A stretch of 64,000 bases of DNA from Immundisolibacter sp. GTDB lineage: Bacteria; Pseudomonadota; Gammaproteobacteria; Immundisolibacterales; Immundisolibacteraceae. Numbering within the stretch: position 1 is the first letter of the stretch; the number at the start of each line of letters is the position of its first letter. The position numbers were made by a program, and so were the translations under genes. The stretch lies in the NCBI RefSeq assembly GCF_014359565.1, contig NZ_JACIZD010000002.1, forward strand, positions 62,001 to 126,000, written 5' to 3'. The notes under the pieces were generated by a model, which was not told the DNA's origin, ran no database searches, and saw nothing but the letters and a program-made list of their open reading frames with translations. This document shows, piece after piece, positions 47,947 to 55,739 of the stretch.

Positions 47947-49026
47947 ATGAGCGACGATACCCGTCAGATGCTGCTGGACACCCTGGAGCGGGTGCTCACC
48001 GATCACTGCACTGCCGAGCGCGTGCAGGCCGCCGACCAGGGCGGTTTCGATGCCGCGCTGTGGCAGACGCTGGAGGAACTCGGCTACCCGCTGGCCGGCT
48101 TGCCGGAACAGGCCGGCGGCATCGGCCTGCCGCTGCCGGACCTGTGCGCGCTGCTGCGCGTGTGCGGGCGGCACTGCGCACCCGTGCCGCTGGCGGAAAG
48201 CGCCATGCTCGCCGCCTGGCTGCTGGCCGACGCAGGTTTGGAACTGACGGGCGGCGTGCTGGCCGTGGCCGCCGCCGACTCGAAACAAGTCAGGATCACC
48301 CCTCAGGGCAGCGGGCTGCGCCTGGCGGGCGCCGTGTCCCGCGTCGCCGCCGCGCGCCACGCCAGCGCCATCGTGCTGTTGTTGGAAAACGGCGGCGCCT
48401 GTCAGGTCGTCGTGCTGCATCCCACCGATTACCGGCTGGAGGTCAGCGACAACTTGGCCGGTGAGGCGCGGGACGACATGCACCTCGACCTGACAATCGA
48501 CGCCGGCCGGCTGCACGCCGCCGCGGCCGGTGTGACACTCGAAGCCTTCCACGCCCGCGCGGCCTTGCTGCGCGCGGCACTGATGACCGGCGCCCTGGAA
48601 CGTGCCCTGCAACAGTCGCTGGACTACGCCCGCGAGCGCAAGCAGTTCGGCCGCGCGCTGGCCGCCTTCCAGGCCATCCAGCAGCAACTGGCCATCCTGG
48701 CGGCGGAAGTCGTGGCGGCCAATGCGGCGGTGGACCATGCGGCCGCCGTGGCCGAAACCGGACCGGCCCTGGACGAGATCGCCGTGGCCAAGATTCGCGC
48801 CGGAAAGGCCGCCGGCATCGCCTGTCGCATTGCCCATCAGGTGCATGGCGCCATGGGTTTCACGCAGGAATACTCGCTGCAACACGCCACGCGCCGGCTG
48901 TGGTCCTGGCGCGACGAGAACGGCACGGAAGCCGCATGGGCGCTGCGCCTCGGCCAGCGCCTGGCGCGCGCGGGCGCCGCTGCGCTATGGCCGCTGACCA
49001 CGGCCAGCGGCGCTGTGGCAGACTGA
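47947..49026 (+). CDS. Acyl-CoA dehydrogenase, second subunit
   Basis: The 359-residue protein has the acyl-CoA dehydrogenase fold but lacks the MSEPGSGSD loop of its neighbour. Its C-terminal half keeps typical blocks: SLDYARERKQFGRALAAFQA, AGKAAGIACRIAHQVHGAMG and SLQHATRRLWSWRDENG. This is the pattern of the partner subunit in heteromeric (alpha2beta2) acyl-CoA dehydrogenases. An alternative GTG start overlaps the stop of the first subunit (47935), suggesting coupling. The substrate is probably a bulky or cyclic acyl-CoA; this is inference. Confidence 0.86.
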   Translation: MSDDTRQMLLDTLERVLTDHCTAERVQAADQGGFDAALWQTLEELGYPLAGLPEQAGGIGLPLPDLCALLRVCGRHCAPVPLAESAMLAAWLLADAGLELTGGVLAVAAADSKQVRITPQGSGLRLAGAVSRVAAARHASAIVLLLENGGACQVVVLHPTDYRLEVSDNLAGEARDDMHLDLTIDAGRLHAAAAGVTLEAFHARAALLRAALMTGALERALQQSLDYARERKQFGRALAAFQAIQQQLAILAAEVVAANAAVDHAAAVAETGPALDEIAVAKIRAGKAAGIACRIAHQVHGAMGFTQEYSLQHATRRLWSWRDENGTEAAWALRLGQRLARAGAAALWPLTTASGAVAD

Positions 49027-49105
49027 CCGGCAGTGCAGCCGGCAGCGGCGCCATAACGACAGATCAGCGCCCGGCGTGTACACGGACGTTTGAGGAGGAC
49101 GAGCG

Positions 49106-50713
49106 GTGGAACTGAACATTCGCCTGCTGCTGGAGCGGGCGGCGCGCTATTTTCCGGACAACGAGATCGTCACCCACCTGCCGGATGGCGGCCTGCACCG
49201 CTACACCTACCGCACCCTGAACGAGCGTGCGCATCGCCTGGCAAGCCGCCTGGCGAGCATCGGCGTGCGCCCCGGTGACCGGGTGGCCACGCTGGCCTGG
49301 AACACCTACCGCCATTTCGAGCTGTACTTCGCGCTGCCGTGCGCCGGCACCGTGCTGCACACGGTCAACTTGCGCCTGGCCGATGAACACATCGCCTACA
49401 TCCTGAACCACAGCGAGGACTCGGCCGTTTTCGTTGATCCGGACCTGCTGCCGACGCTCGAGCGCATCGCCGACCACATAAAAACGGTCAGGACTTTTGT
49501 GGTGCTGGCCGACCGGGTGCCGGCAACCTCGCTGCCGAACGTGTTGGCCTACGAGGATTTGATCGCGGCGGGCGATCCCGGATTTGCCTTCAATGAACTG
49601 CCGGAGCGCACGCCAGCCGGCATGTGCTACACCTCGGCCACGACCGGCCTGCCCAAGGGCGTGGTCTACAGCCATCGCGACATTTACCTGCACACCATCA
49701 CCGAGTGCCTGGGCGACGTGCTCGACATCCGCGAGCGCGACACCCTCCTGCCGGTGGTGCCGATGTTCCATGCCAACGCCTGGGGGCTGCCGTTTGCCGC
49801 CGCTTGCATGGGTGCCAAGGTAGTGCTGCCGGGCGAGCGGCCACACGCGCCGATGATCCTGGACCTGATACAGGAAGAAAAGGTCACCTTCGCTGCCGCC
49901 GCGGTAAGCATCGGCATCGACATGATGACGGAGCTCAAACGCCAGCGCCGCGACCTGTCCAGCCTGCGCGGCATCATGCTGGGCGGCTCGGCCACGCCGG
50001 CGGCGGTGATGGAGTTCTACCTCAAGGAATTCGATGTCCCGATCATCACTGCCTGGGGCGCGACCGAGATGGCGCCGCTGGCCACCTGCGCGCACATCCG
50101 GCGCGCCGATCTGGACAAACCACCGATCGAGCACATACCGACCCGCATCCGCCAGGGCATCCCCTGTCCGGGTGCGGAACTCAAGGTGCTGGACAACGAA
50201 GGCCGCGAGGTGCCCTGGGACGACCAGGCCGTCGGCGAGATCTACGTGCGCACGCCCTGGAGCGCCACCGAGTATTACCACGACGAGCGCAGCCGGGAAA
50301 GCTTCATCGACGGCTTCTGGAGAAGCGGCGACATGTCGGCGGTGGACCGCCATGGCGTGCTGCGACTGGTGGACCGGTCCAAGGACCTGATCAAGAGCGG
50401 CGGGGAGTGGATTTCGTCGGTCGATCTTGAAAATGCCCTGATCGCCCACCCCAAGGTCCGTGAGGCTGCCGTGGTGGCGGCGCCCGACACCAAATGGCTA
50501 GAGCGCCCCTGCGCCTACGTGGTTCCGGAGCCCGGCGCCGCGCCGTCGCAGGCGGAGCTGCGCGCCTGGCTGGAGCCGAAGTTCGCCAAGTGGTGGCTGC
50601 CGGATCATTACCTGATCGTCGATGCCATCCCCAAGACCGGCGTCGGCAAGATCAACAAGCGGGCCCTGCGCGAGCAGGTCGAACGGGATATCCGCCAGTC
50701 GGCGGGTGCTTAA
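49106..50713 (+). CDS. Acyl-CoA synthetase (AMP-binding family)
   Basis: The 535-residue ligase has the adenylation motifs: P loop MCYTSATTGLPKGVVYSH (TSA instead of the usual TSG), ITAWGATEMAPLAT, the hinge LVDRSKDLIKSGGEWISSVD and the catalytic Lys in PKTGVGKINKRALREQ. It resembles medium/long-chain FadD-like ligases of the FadD3/FadK group. It activates a carboxylic acid with ATP and CoA. GTG start after GAGGAGGA. It is the third gene of a rightward catabolic operon after two acyl-CoA dehydrogenase subunits, and the lactonase follows. Confidence 0.92.
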   Translation: MELNIRLLLERAARYFPDNEIVTHLPDGGLHRYTYRTLNERAHRLASRLASIGVRPGDRVATLAWNTYRHFELYFALPCAGTVLHTVNLRLADEHIAYILNHSEDSAVFVDPDLLPTLERIADHIKTVRTFVVLADRVPATSLPNVLAYEDLIAAGDPGFAFNELPERTPAGMCYTSATTGLPKGVVYSHRDIYLHTITECLGDVLDIRERDTLLPVVPMFHANAWGLPFAAACMGAKVVLPGERPHAPMILDLIQEEKVTFAAAAVSIGIDMMTELKRQRRDLSSLRGIMLGGSATPAAVMEFYLKEFDVPIITAWGATEMAPLATCAHIRRADLDKPPIEHIPTRIRQGIPCPGAELKVLDNEGREVPWDDQAVGEIYVRTPWSATEYYHDERSRESFIDGFWRSGDMSAVDRHGVLRLVDRSKDLIKSGGEWISSVDLENALIAHPKVREAAVVAAPDTKWLERPCAYVVPEPGAAPSQAELRAWLEPKFAKWWLPDHYLIVDAIPKTGVGKINKRALREQVERDIRQSAGA

Positions 50714-50744
50714 ACCACAGCTTCAGGCGCTGCGAGGAACGACC

Positions 50745-51578
50745 ATGCGCGGAATAAAGATTCGTCCCCTGCACCACGGCAACATGCATGCCGACCTGGA
50801 GCTGCTGGTCACCGGTCACCCGGACCTGATGCTCACCAAGAGCAACCATGCCAAGAACAAGGTGTGGTGCGAGGTGCCGTCCTTTACCTTCCTGATCGAC
50901 CACCCGGACGGTCGCATCCTGTTCGACGCCAGCATTCACCGCCACTGGGAGGACCAGTGGCTGCCCGGCTACAAGGAACTGGCGCCCTACGACGACTACA
51001 CCGAAGAACAGCTGCTGGAGAACACCCTGAAGCGCAACAAGCTGGGGCCGGAGGACATTGACTACGTGTTCCTGAGCCACCTGCACGTGGACCATGCCGG
51101 CAACGCCAAGCTGTGGAACACCTGCCCGTCAACCAAAGTGCTGGTGCACCAGGACGAGTACGCGGCGGCGGCGAACATGAGCCAGGACGAGCATTTCTTT
51201 TTGCGCTGCGACTACGACGTGCCGGGCCTGCGCTTCACCACGCTCGGCGGCGACACGGAAATCCTCAAGGACGTGCATGCCATTTCCGCGCCCGGCCACA
51301 CGGCCGGCACCATGGCGCTGATGGTGCACCTGGAGCACGCCGGCACGGTCATCCTGACCTCCGACGCCTGCTACATGAAAGACAGCTACGACCACGAGAC
51401 CGGCTCCATCATCTCGAACGACCTGGTGCGCTGGAAGCATTCCCTGCACAAACTGAAGATGCTGGCGCGGGCTCACAACGCCTGTGTGATGCCGGGCCAT
51501 GACCACAAGCTGTGCCATGAGGGAGAAACGCCACTTCGGGATGAACCCAAATTGCGTGTCGGCGGCAGCTACGACTGA
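50745..51578 (+). CDS. Metallo-beta-lactamase-fold lactonase (AHL-lactonase-like)
   Basis: The 277-residue protein has the full dinuclear zinc set of AiiA/AttM-type lactonases: H112-x-H114-x-D116-H117 (SHLHVDHAGN), H185 (APGHTAG), D207 (LTSDACY) and H252 (MPGHDHK). It opens lactone rings. Two roles are possible: destroying N-acyl-homoserine lactone signals, or opening a lactone made in a degradation pathway. The operon context (ligase and dehydrogenases before, a luciferase-like monooxygenase after) favours the second. ATG 50745 after GAGGA was chosen; upstream codons are shadow. Confidence 0.88.
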   Translation: MRGIKIRPLHHGNMHADLELLVTGHPDLMLTKSNHAKNKVWCEVPSFTFLIDHPDGRILFDASIHRHWEDQWLPGYKELAPYDDYTEEQLLENTLKRNKLGPEDIDYVFLSHLHVDHAGNAKLWNTCPSTKVLVHQDEYAAAANMSQDEHFFLRCDYDVPGLRFTTLGGDTEILKDVHAISAPGHTAGTMALMVHLEHAGTVILTSDACYMKDSYDHETGSIISNDLVRWKHSLHKLKMLARAHNACVMPGHDHKLCHEGETPLRDEPKLRVGGSYD

Positions 51579-51597
51579 CGTTTCAAGAGCAACCCAC

Positions 51598-51634
51598 GGG
51601 GCCTGAGCCCCTTAACCCGCGGGGCATGTGCCCC
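51598..51634. other. Two small hairpins between lactonase and monooxygenase genes
   Basis: GGGGCCTGAGCCCC (51598-51611) and GGGGCATGTGCCCC (51621-51634) are short perfect hairpins in tandem, in the 79-bp gap. They could affect mRNA processing or relative expression; no terminator T run is present. Confidence 0.4.
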
Positions 51635-51657
51635 AACACCAGAGTGAGGACGGAGCC

Positions 51658-52848
51658 GTGAAGTTCATATTGTTTTACTTGCCCTCGGTGGGCACGCTGA
51701 GCCAGACCAGGAAGGGTATGGCCGGCATCAACACGCAGAACTACCAGAACATGCTCTGGCAGGTCAGCGAACAGATCAAGTTCGCCGACAAGGCCGGTTT
51801 CTGGGGCGCGGCCTTCACCGAGCATCATTTCCACATCGAGGGCATCGAGCAGTCGAACAACCCCATCCTCCTGGGGCTGTATTTCGGCATGCAGACCACG
51901 CGCATCCGATTGGGTCAAATGGCGAATGTGATTCCCTTTCACAACCCGCTGCGCCTGGCCGAAGACATGGCCATGCTCGACCAGATGCTGCAGGGACGCA
52001 CGTTCTTTGGCATCGCCCGCGGCTACCAGAAGCGCTGGGCCGACGTGCTGGGACAGACCTACGGCGTCGGCGGCACCATGTCCGACAAATCGGAAGTGGA
52101 CGCCAAAAACCGCCGCCTGTTTCTGGAGCATTACGAAATCATCAAGAAGGCCTGGACCACGGACGTGTTCAGCCACAACTCCGAGCACTGGACCATTCCG
52201 CCGGAGGGCCTGCATTTCGGGCACGAGGCGGTCAGCCGCTTTGGCAAGGGTCAGAGCCCCGAGGGCATCATTACCGAGATCGGCACCGCCCCCAAGCCCT
52301 ACCAGAAGCCGCACCCGCCGATTTTCCAGCCGTTCTCGTTCAGCGAGGACACGTTCCGCTTCTGCGCCCGCGAGGGCATCGCGCCGTTCGCCCTGGCGAC
52401 CGACGACGACACGCTCAGCGACCTGTTCCGCGCCTACCAGGAAGAAGCCGCCGCTGCCGGGCGCGACTACGCGCTGGGCCAGAACATCGGCATTTTCCGC
52501 GACACCCTGGTGCTGGAGGACGCCGCCGAGGCGCACAAGTACGCGGCCATGGGCAACGGCTTCGTGTGGCCAGAGTGGTTCGCGCCGATCGGCTTCAACG
52601 AAGCCTTCCGCAAGAAGGGCGAGACCGGCAGGATCGGCCCGGAGTGCGACTACAACTATCTGGTCGAGAAAGGCTTCGAGTTCGTCGGCAACCCGGATCA
52701 GGTCAACCGGCAGATCGAAAACATGGTCAAGAAACACAACCCGGAATACTTCCTCATGTGGCAGTACCCGGGTCCGATCCCGCACCATATCCAGATGCGC
52801 AACCTGGAGCTGTGGGCGACCGAGATCCTGCCCAACTGGAACGACTGA
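51658..52848 (+). CDS. Luciferase-like flavin-dependent monooxygenase (LLM)
   Basis: The 396-residue protein is a TIM-barrel LLM-class oxidoreductase: WGAAFTEHHFHIEG (typical EHHF), TTRIRLGQMANVIPFHNPLR, LDQMLQGRTFFGIARGYQKR and the later PKPYQKPHPPIFQPFSFSED. Members use reduced flavin and O2 for Baeyer-Villiger, hydroxylation or luminescence reactions. A GTG start (51658) after GAGGACGG was chosen. It is the last gene of the catabolic operon; a strong terminator follows. A Baeyer-Villiger enzyme next to a lactonase would make chemical sense, but the reaction is not proven. Confidence 0.87.
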   Translation: MKFILFYLPSVGTLSQTRKGMAGINTQNYQNMLWQVSEQIKFADKAGFWGAAFTEHHFHIEGIEQSNNPILLGLYFGMQTTRIRLGQMANVIPFHNPLRLAEDMAMLDQMLQGRTFFGIARGYQKRWADVLGQTYGVGGTMSDKSEVDAKNRRLFLEHYEIIKKAWTTDVFSHNSEHWTIPPEGLHFGHEAVSRFGKGQSPEGIITEIGTAPKPYQKPHPPIFQPFSFSEDTFRFCAREGIAPFALATDDDTLSDLFRAYQEEAAAAGRDYALGQNIGIFRDTLVLEDAAEAHKYAAMGNGFVWPEWFAPIGFNEAFRKKGETGRIGPECDYNYLVEKGFEFVGNPDQVNRQIENMVKKHNPEYFLMWQYPGPIPHHIQMRNLELWATEILPNWND

Positions 52849-52876
52849 CGCTGCCCGTTTTCGCCTTCCTCGGCAG

Positions 52877-52911
52877 CGGCCGCGCCGGATGCGTTTCGGC
52901 GCGGCCGTTTT
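52877..52911 (+). terminator. Intrinsic terminator of the catabolic operon
   Basis: CGGCCGCGCC (52877-52886) pairs with GGCGCGGCCG (52898-52907), a perfect 10-bp stem, followed by TTTT. It lies 29 bp after the LLM gene stop. Confidence 0.85.
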
Positions 52912-52993
52912 GCTGTGGCCGGCCGTCGCCGCGTTGGCCAATGCCCTGCCTTGCTAAACTGCCGGCCCCGTTTCCGCCCAGGTAGGCACATCC

Positions 52994-53266
52994 GTGAACT
53001 GGCAGCCCTTCACTGCGGTGTTCGTCACCGTTTTTCTGGCCGAGATCGGCGACAAGACCCAACTGGCCACGGTGCTGTTCGCGGCCGATGCCAAGGCCAG
53101 TCGCTGGCTGGTGTTCGCCGCCGCCGCCAGCGCGCTCGTGCTGGCGGCCGGCATCGGCGTACTGGTCGGCGGGCAGCTGGAGCGTTTCGTGTCCCCGGCA
53201 ACGCTCAAACGGGTGGCCGGCGTCGGCTTCATCGCGATCGGGCTGTGGACCCTGCTGTCACGCTGA
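52994..53266 (+). CDS. GDT1/UPF0016-family ion transporter (single-domain)
   Basis: The 90-residue membrane protein has three hydrophobic segments and the family motif AEIGDKTQLAT (E17-x-G-D20-K-T). GDT1/TMEM165 proteins move Mn2+ or Ca2+ in exchange for protons. Most have two such modules; this one has a single module and should dimerise. GTG start; the gene is isolated, after the LLM terminator. A 6-bp hairpin (AGCCCC/GGGGCT, 53266-53284) begins in its stop codon. Confidence 0.85.
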   Translation: MNWQPFTAVFVTVFLAEIGDKTQLATVLFAADAKASRWLVFAAAASALVLAAGIGVLVGGQLERFVSPATLKRVAGVGFIAIGLWTLLSR

Positions 53267-53753
53267 GCCCCTGCCCGCGGGGCTCTATTCCAGCGGCTCC
53301 AGATCCAGGCTGCGCCCGTCCAGCGTGACGCCGGCCCAGCGCTGCAGCACCTCGATCTTCTGCGCGATCCCGCCGAAGTAGCCCAGATCCCGACAGAACA
53401 ACTGGTAGAGGTGGTAGGTCAGTTCGCCGAGCAGCTTTGGCCCGTCTCTGTCGGGCGGGCTAAATCTGTGACGTCCGGCGCGGATTCTTGGTCATCAGAC
53501 CGACTCTGCATCGGATAACCGCCGGTCGTGTCCAGCATCAGCAGCTACGCCGCATGGAGCAGAGCCGCGCGCCCCAGAAAGGCCCGTCCCGACGCACGCT
53601 CGAATCCCGCGCCCGCGATGTCACCCGATCGCGGGCGGCTGCGGCCTGCCGCCCCCGCCGCAGCCGCGAGCCGCGCGGAATCCGCGTGCGTGTCCCCAAC
53701 CCAGACCGATCGATCATGCCAACTGCCGGCGGCCCGGGCAAACCGCCGGCCTA
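53267..53753. other. 487-bp stretch without an intact gene
   Basis: This gap between convergent genes contains a 68-codon gene remnant on the minus strand (53285-53491, listed separately) and one 8-bp inverted repeat CCCGCGAT/ATCGCGGG (53612-53635). Open frames from about 53500 to 53750 are Arg/Pro/Ala-rich, overlap on both strands and look like chance frames in GC-rich DNA. I see no RNA gene. Confidence 0.5.
53285..53491 (-). pseudogene. Gene remnant, function unknown
   Basis: An open frame of 68 codons without an ATG ends ... LLGELTYHLYQLF, CRDLGYFGGIAQKIEVLQRW, AGVTLDGRSLDLEPLE and a TAG. The middle reads like real protein (aromatic, helical, balanced composition), unlike neighbouring chance frames, but it is closed upstream by a double TGA. 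An 11-codon ATG frame (MTKNPRRTSQI) starts at 53495 in another frame and runs into it. This looks like the C-terminus of a decayed gene. I do not recognise the family. Confidence 0.4.
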
Positions 53754-54239
53754 TCAGATGGGATAGGCCACGTAACGCGGCACGACATTGGTGTCGAGCA
53801 CCGCCCGTCGGCTGCGAAAGCGCGCCTCGCCGTTCACGACGACTTCATCGACGTAGGTGCCAGTCGCCAGAACTTCGGTGCGGCCGGTGTTGTCGGGCGT
53901 GTAATTGACGGTGAAATGCGTCTCCACGCGGTAATTCACGCCGCCCAGCGGCCGGATGTCGACCACCTGTGTGAAGTGGCGCGGCTGGTAGTGCTCCACG
54001 GCATCGGGCTGGATCTTGGTGACCTGCGTCACCCGGTCCTGCAGGCGCGCGTAGCTGTCGTCGAGCATGTACGCGATCGGCAGGCCGCGATCCTCGTTTT
54101 CCTTGGGGATGCACACGTAGGTGCCCGGGTTGTCGAAGGTGGCCAACCAGCCTTGCATGTCGCGCCGGTCCAGGGCGCGGATGTACTTCAGGTTCAGCGC
54201 CTCGACGGCGTCGCGGACCTTGTAGTCGATGCCCATCAT
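53754..54239 (-). CDS. Ring-hydroxylating dioxygenase beta subunit
   Basis: The 161-residue protein has the cone-shaped SnoaL-like fold of dioxygenase beta subunits: an N-terminal helix (VRDAVEALNLKYIRALDRRD), WLATFDNPGTYVCIP, and C-terminal strands ending RSRRAVLDTNVVPRYVAYPI. It supports the alpha subunit in an alpha3beta3 hexamer and is not catalytic. The first of two ATGs (54239) overlaps the alpha stop (ATGA) and is preferred. Confidence 0.88.
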   Translation of the reverse strand: MMGIDYKVRDAVEALNLKYIRALDRRDMQGWLATFDNPGTYVCIPKENEDRGLPIAYMLDDSYARLQDRVTQVTKIQPDAVEHYQPRHFTQVVDIRPLGGVNYRVETHFTVNYTPDNTGRTEVLATGTYVDEVVVNGEARFRSRRAVLDTNVVPRYVAYPI

Positions 54240-55429
54240 GCGGAGGCCCTCCGAAAGCCCATGCGTTTGCGGTAATGCTCCCAGCGCGGCAGGTTGCCGG
54301 ATTCGTCGTTCTGCTTGACCTTCAGGTCCAGGCGGTATTCGTCCACCACGCCTTTCTGGAAGATGGCGTTGCCCGGCGAGCGGTTGCCCAGGTCGATGCG
54401 CGTGAAGATGGCGGCGTCCTCCAGGCTGATCAGGCCGCTGGGACCGAGCAGGTTGGAGCACTGGCGCGTGCGGTGGGCCAGCAGCTCGGGGCTGTCGTCG
54501 TCGCGCGCGAAATAGGCGTAATGGACCTCCACGCCGCGCGGCCCTTTCGGGAAGGCGTAGCGGATATTCAGCATGTCCATGTGCTTGGTGAACACCGTGA
54601 TCGGGAAGGTGCTGACCACGATCGAACCCTTGCTGTCGGGATCGCCCAGGAACTGCACGATGGAGCTGTCCTGCAGCGCGTCGATTTTCTTGGGGATGCT
54701 GAGCTCGGAATCGAAGGCGATATGGCCGTTCTGGGTGATGATCTGCTCGCCATGGCCGCCCTGCCAGCCCAGCAGCTTGAACGCCAGGTGCAGCAGCGGC
54801 GCGTGGTAGCCGTCGTTGTCGACATAGGCCTTCCAGTTGCAGTCGTAATAGACCTTCTGGTAGCCGAGCAGCTTCAGGCCGTGGCCGTTGCCCAGTACCC
54901 GGCCGAGCGGATCGGCCACCGCCTCGGTCATGTACGTGCGCAGGTCCGGCGTCTTGTCACTCATGGTGACGAAGTACAGCTCCGAGAACGATTCGGTGCG
55001 CAGCTCCTTGAGGCCGAACTTCTCCTTGCTGAAGCTCGGCGAGAACTCATGGCTGTTGGGGCAGCCGACCAGCGACCCTTCGCGGCTGAACAGCCAACGA
55101 TGGTAAGGGCACTCGAAGTCGGCCTTGTTGCCGGCACTGTCGGTCACCAGCGTGGCGCCGCGGTGGGCACAGGCGTTGTGGAACACGCGGATCTTGCCGT
55201 CGTCGCCATGCACGGCAAAGATCGGCATCTCGCCGATGAAGGCGGCCTTGTAGTCGCCGGGGTTCGGGATCTCGGCGCGGTGTGCAATCGGGTGCCACTC
55301 CTCGCCATAGAAGATGTTTTCCAGCTCCAGGCGCCACAGGCTGGGCTCCTCGAACACGGCCTTGGGGATTTCGTTGTACTTGGCCGGCCACTCCATGACG
55401 GTGTCCGGCAGGCTGATAGTGGCAGTCAT
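54236..55429 (-). CDS. Rieske ring-hydroxylating dioxygenase alpha subunit
   Basis: The 397-residue protein has the Rieske [2Fe-2S] site C87-x-H89 (NACAHRGATL) and C107-x2-H110 (CPYHRW), then the mononuclear iron site with D206, H209 and H214 (DNDGYHAPLLH). It adds O2 to an aromatic or other ring, giving a cis-dihydrodiol or hydroxyl product. The start at 55429 follows AAGGAGGAG; an in-frame start 13 codons upstream is less likely. It is followed by the beta subunit. No ferredoxin or reductase gene is in the window, so electron supply must come from elsewhere. Confidence 0.92.
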   Translation of the reverse strand: MTATISLPDTVMEWPAKYNEIPKAVFEEPSLWRLELENIFYGEEWHPIAHRAEIPNPGDYKAAFIGEMPIFAVHGDDGKIRVFHNACAHRGATLVTDSAGNKADFECPYHRWLFSREGSLVGCPNSHEFSPSFSKEKFGLKELRTESFSELYFVTMSDKTPDLRTYMTEAVADPLGRVLGNGHGLKLLGYQKVYYDCNWKAYVDNDGYHAPLLHLAFKLLGWQGGHGEQIITQNGHIAFDSELSIPKKIDALQDSSIVQFLGDPDSKGSIVVSTFPITVFTKHMDMLNIRYAFPKGPRGVEVHYAYFARDDDSPELLAHRTRQCSNLLGPSGLISLEDAAIFTRIDLGNRSPGNAIFQKGVVDEYRLDLKVKQNDESGNLPRWEHYRKRMGFRRASA

Positions 55430-55739
55430 CGGCGTGGCTCCTCCTTGGGGCGCAGTTCCGTCCGTCACGGTGGCAACAGATGGTAGGCACGCCCCCGACC
55501 GCCGACCTGACGCGCATCAAGCTTTGCCGCGGAAATCCGTCCAACGGATTGACGGCATTCGGCGCCGCGCAATGCACGGGTCGGTACTGTCGACCGGCCA
55601 TCTGCGCTTATACTTGCGCCATTCCAGCGGCCCCAACCAGGAATCCCGGACCTCCGGGGCCTGCGCGTCCGCCCGTCATATTGACCGACCGGTCAGTCTG
55701 CGGCCGCAGCCACCACGCTTCACTGTAGAGGGAACATCC
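55430..55739. promoter_or_regulatory. 310-bp divergent control region (dioxygenase / RND pump)
   Basis: This region must hold promoters for the leftward dioxygenase and the rightward pump. Visible are a TATACT box (55609-55614), an inverted repeat GGTCG-N7-CGACC (55579-55595) just before it, and the TetR-type palindrome at 55683-55698. No gene is supported inside it. Confidence 0.45.
55683..55698. promoter_or_regulatory. TetR-type operator-like palindrome before RND pump
   Basis: GACCGACCGGTCAGTC is a near-perfect palindrome (one mismatched pair), centred about 50 bp upstream of the adaptor ATG. It matches the site before the EamA gene (25001-25016). Repression of the pump by a TetR-family protein is likely; the regulator gene is not in the window. 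Confidence 0.6.

Noticed and set aside
53463-53495. Eleven-codon frame MTKNPRRTSQI as the start of an IS3-type transposase
   Set aside because: The opening resembles some transposase starts, but there is no continuing homology, no terminal repeats and no target duplication.
53612-53635. 8-bp inverted repeat as a terminator
   Set aside because: No T run on either strand and too far from either convergent gene end to assign.
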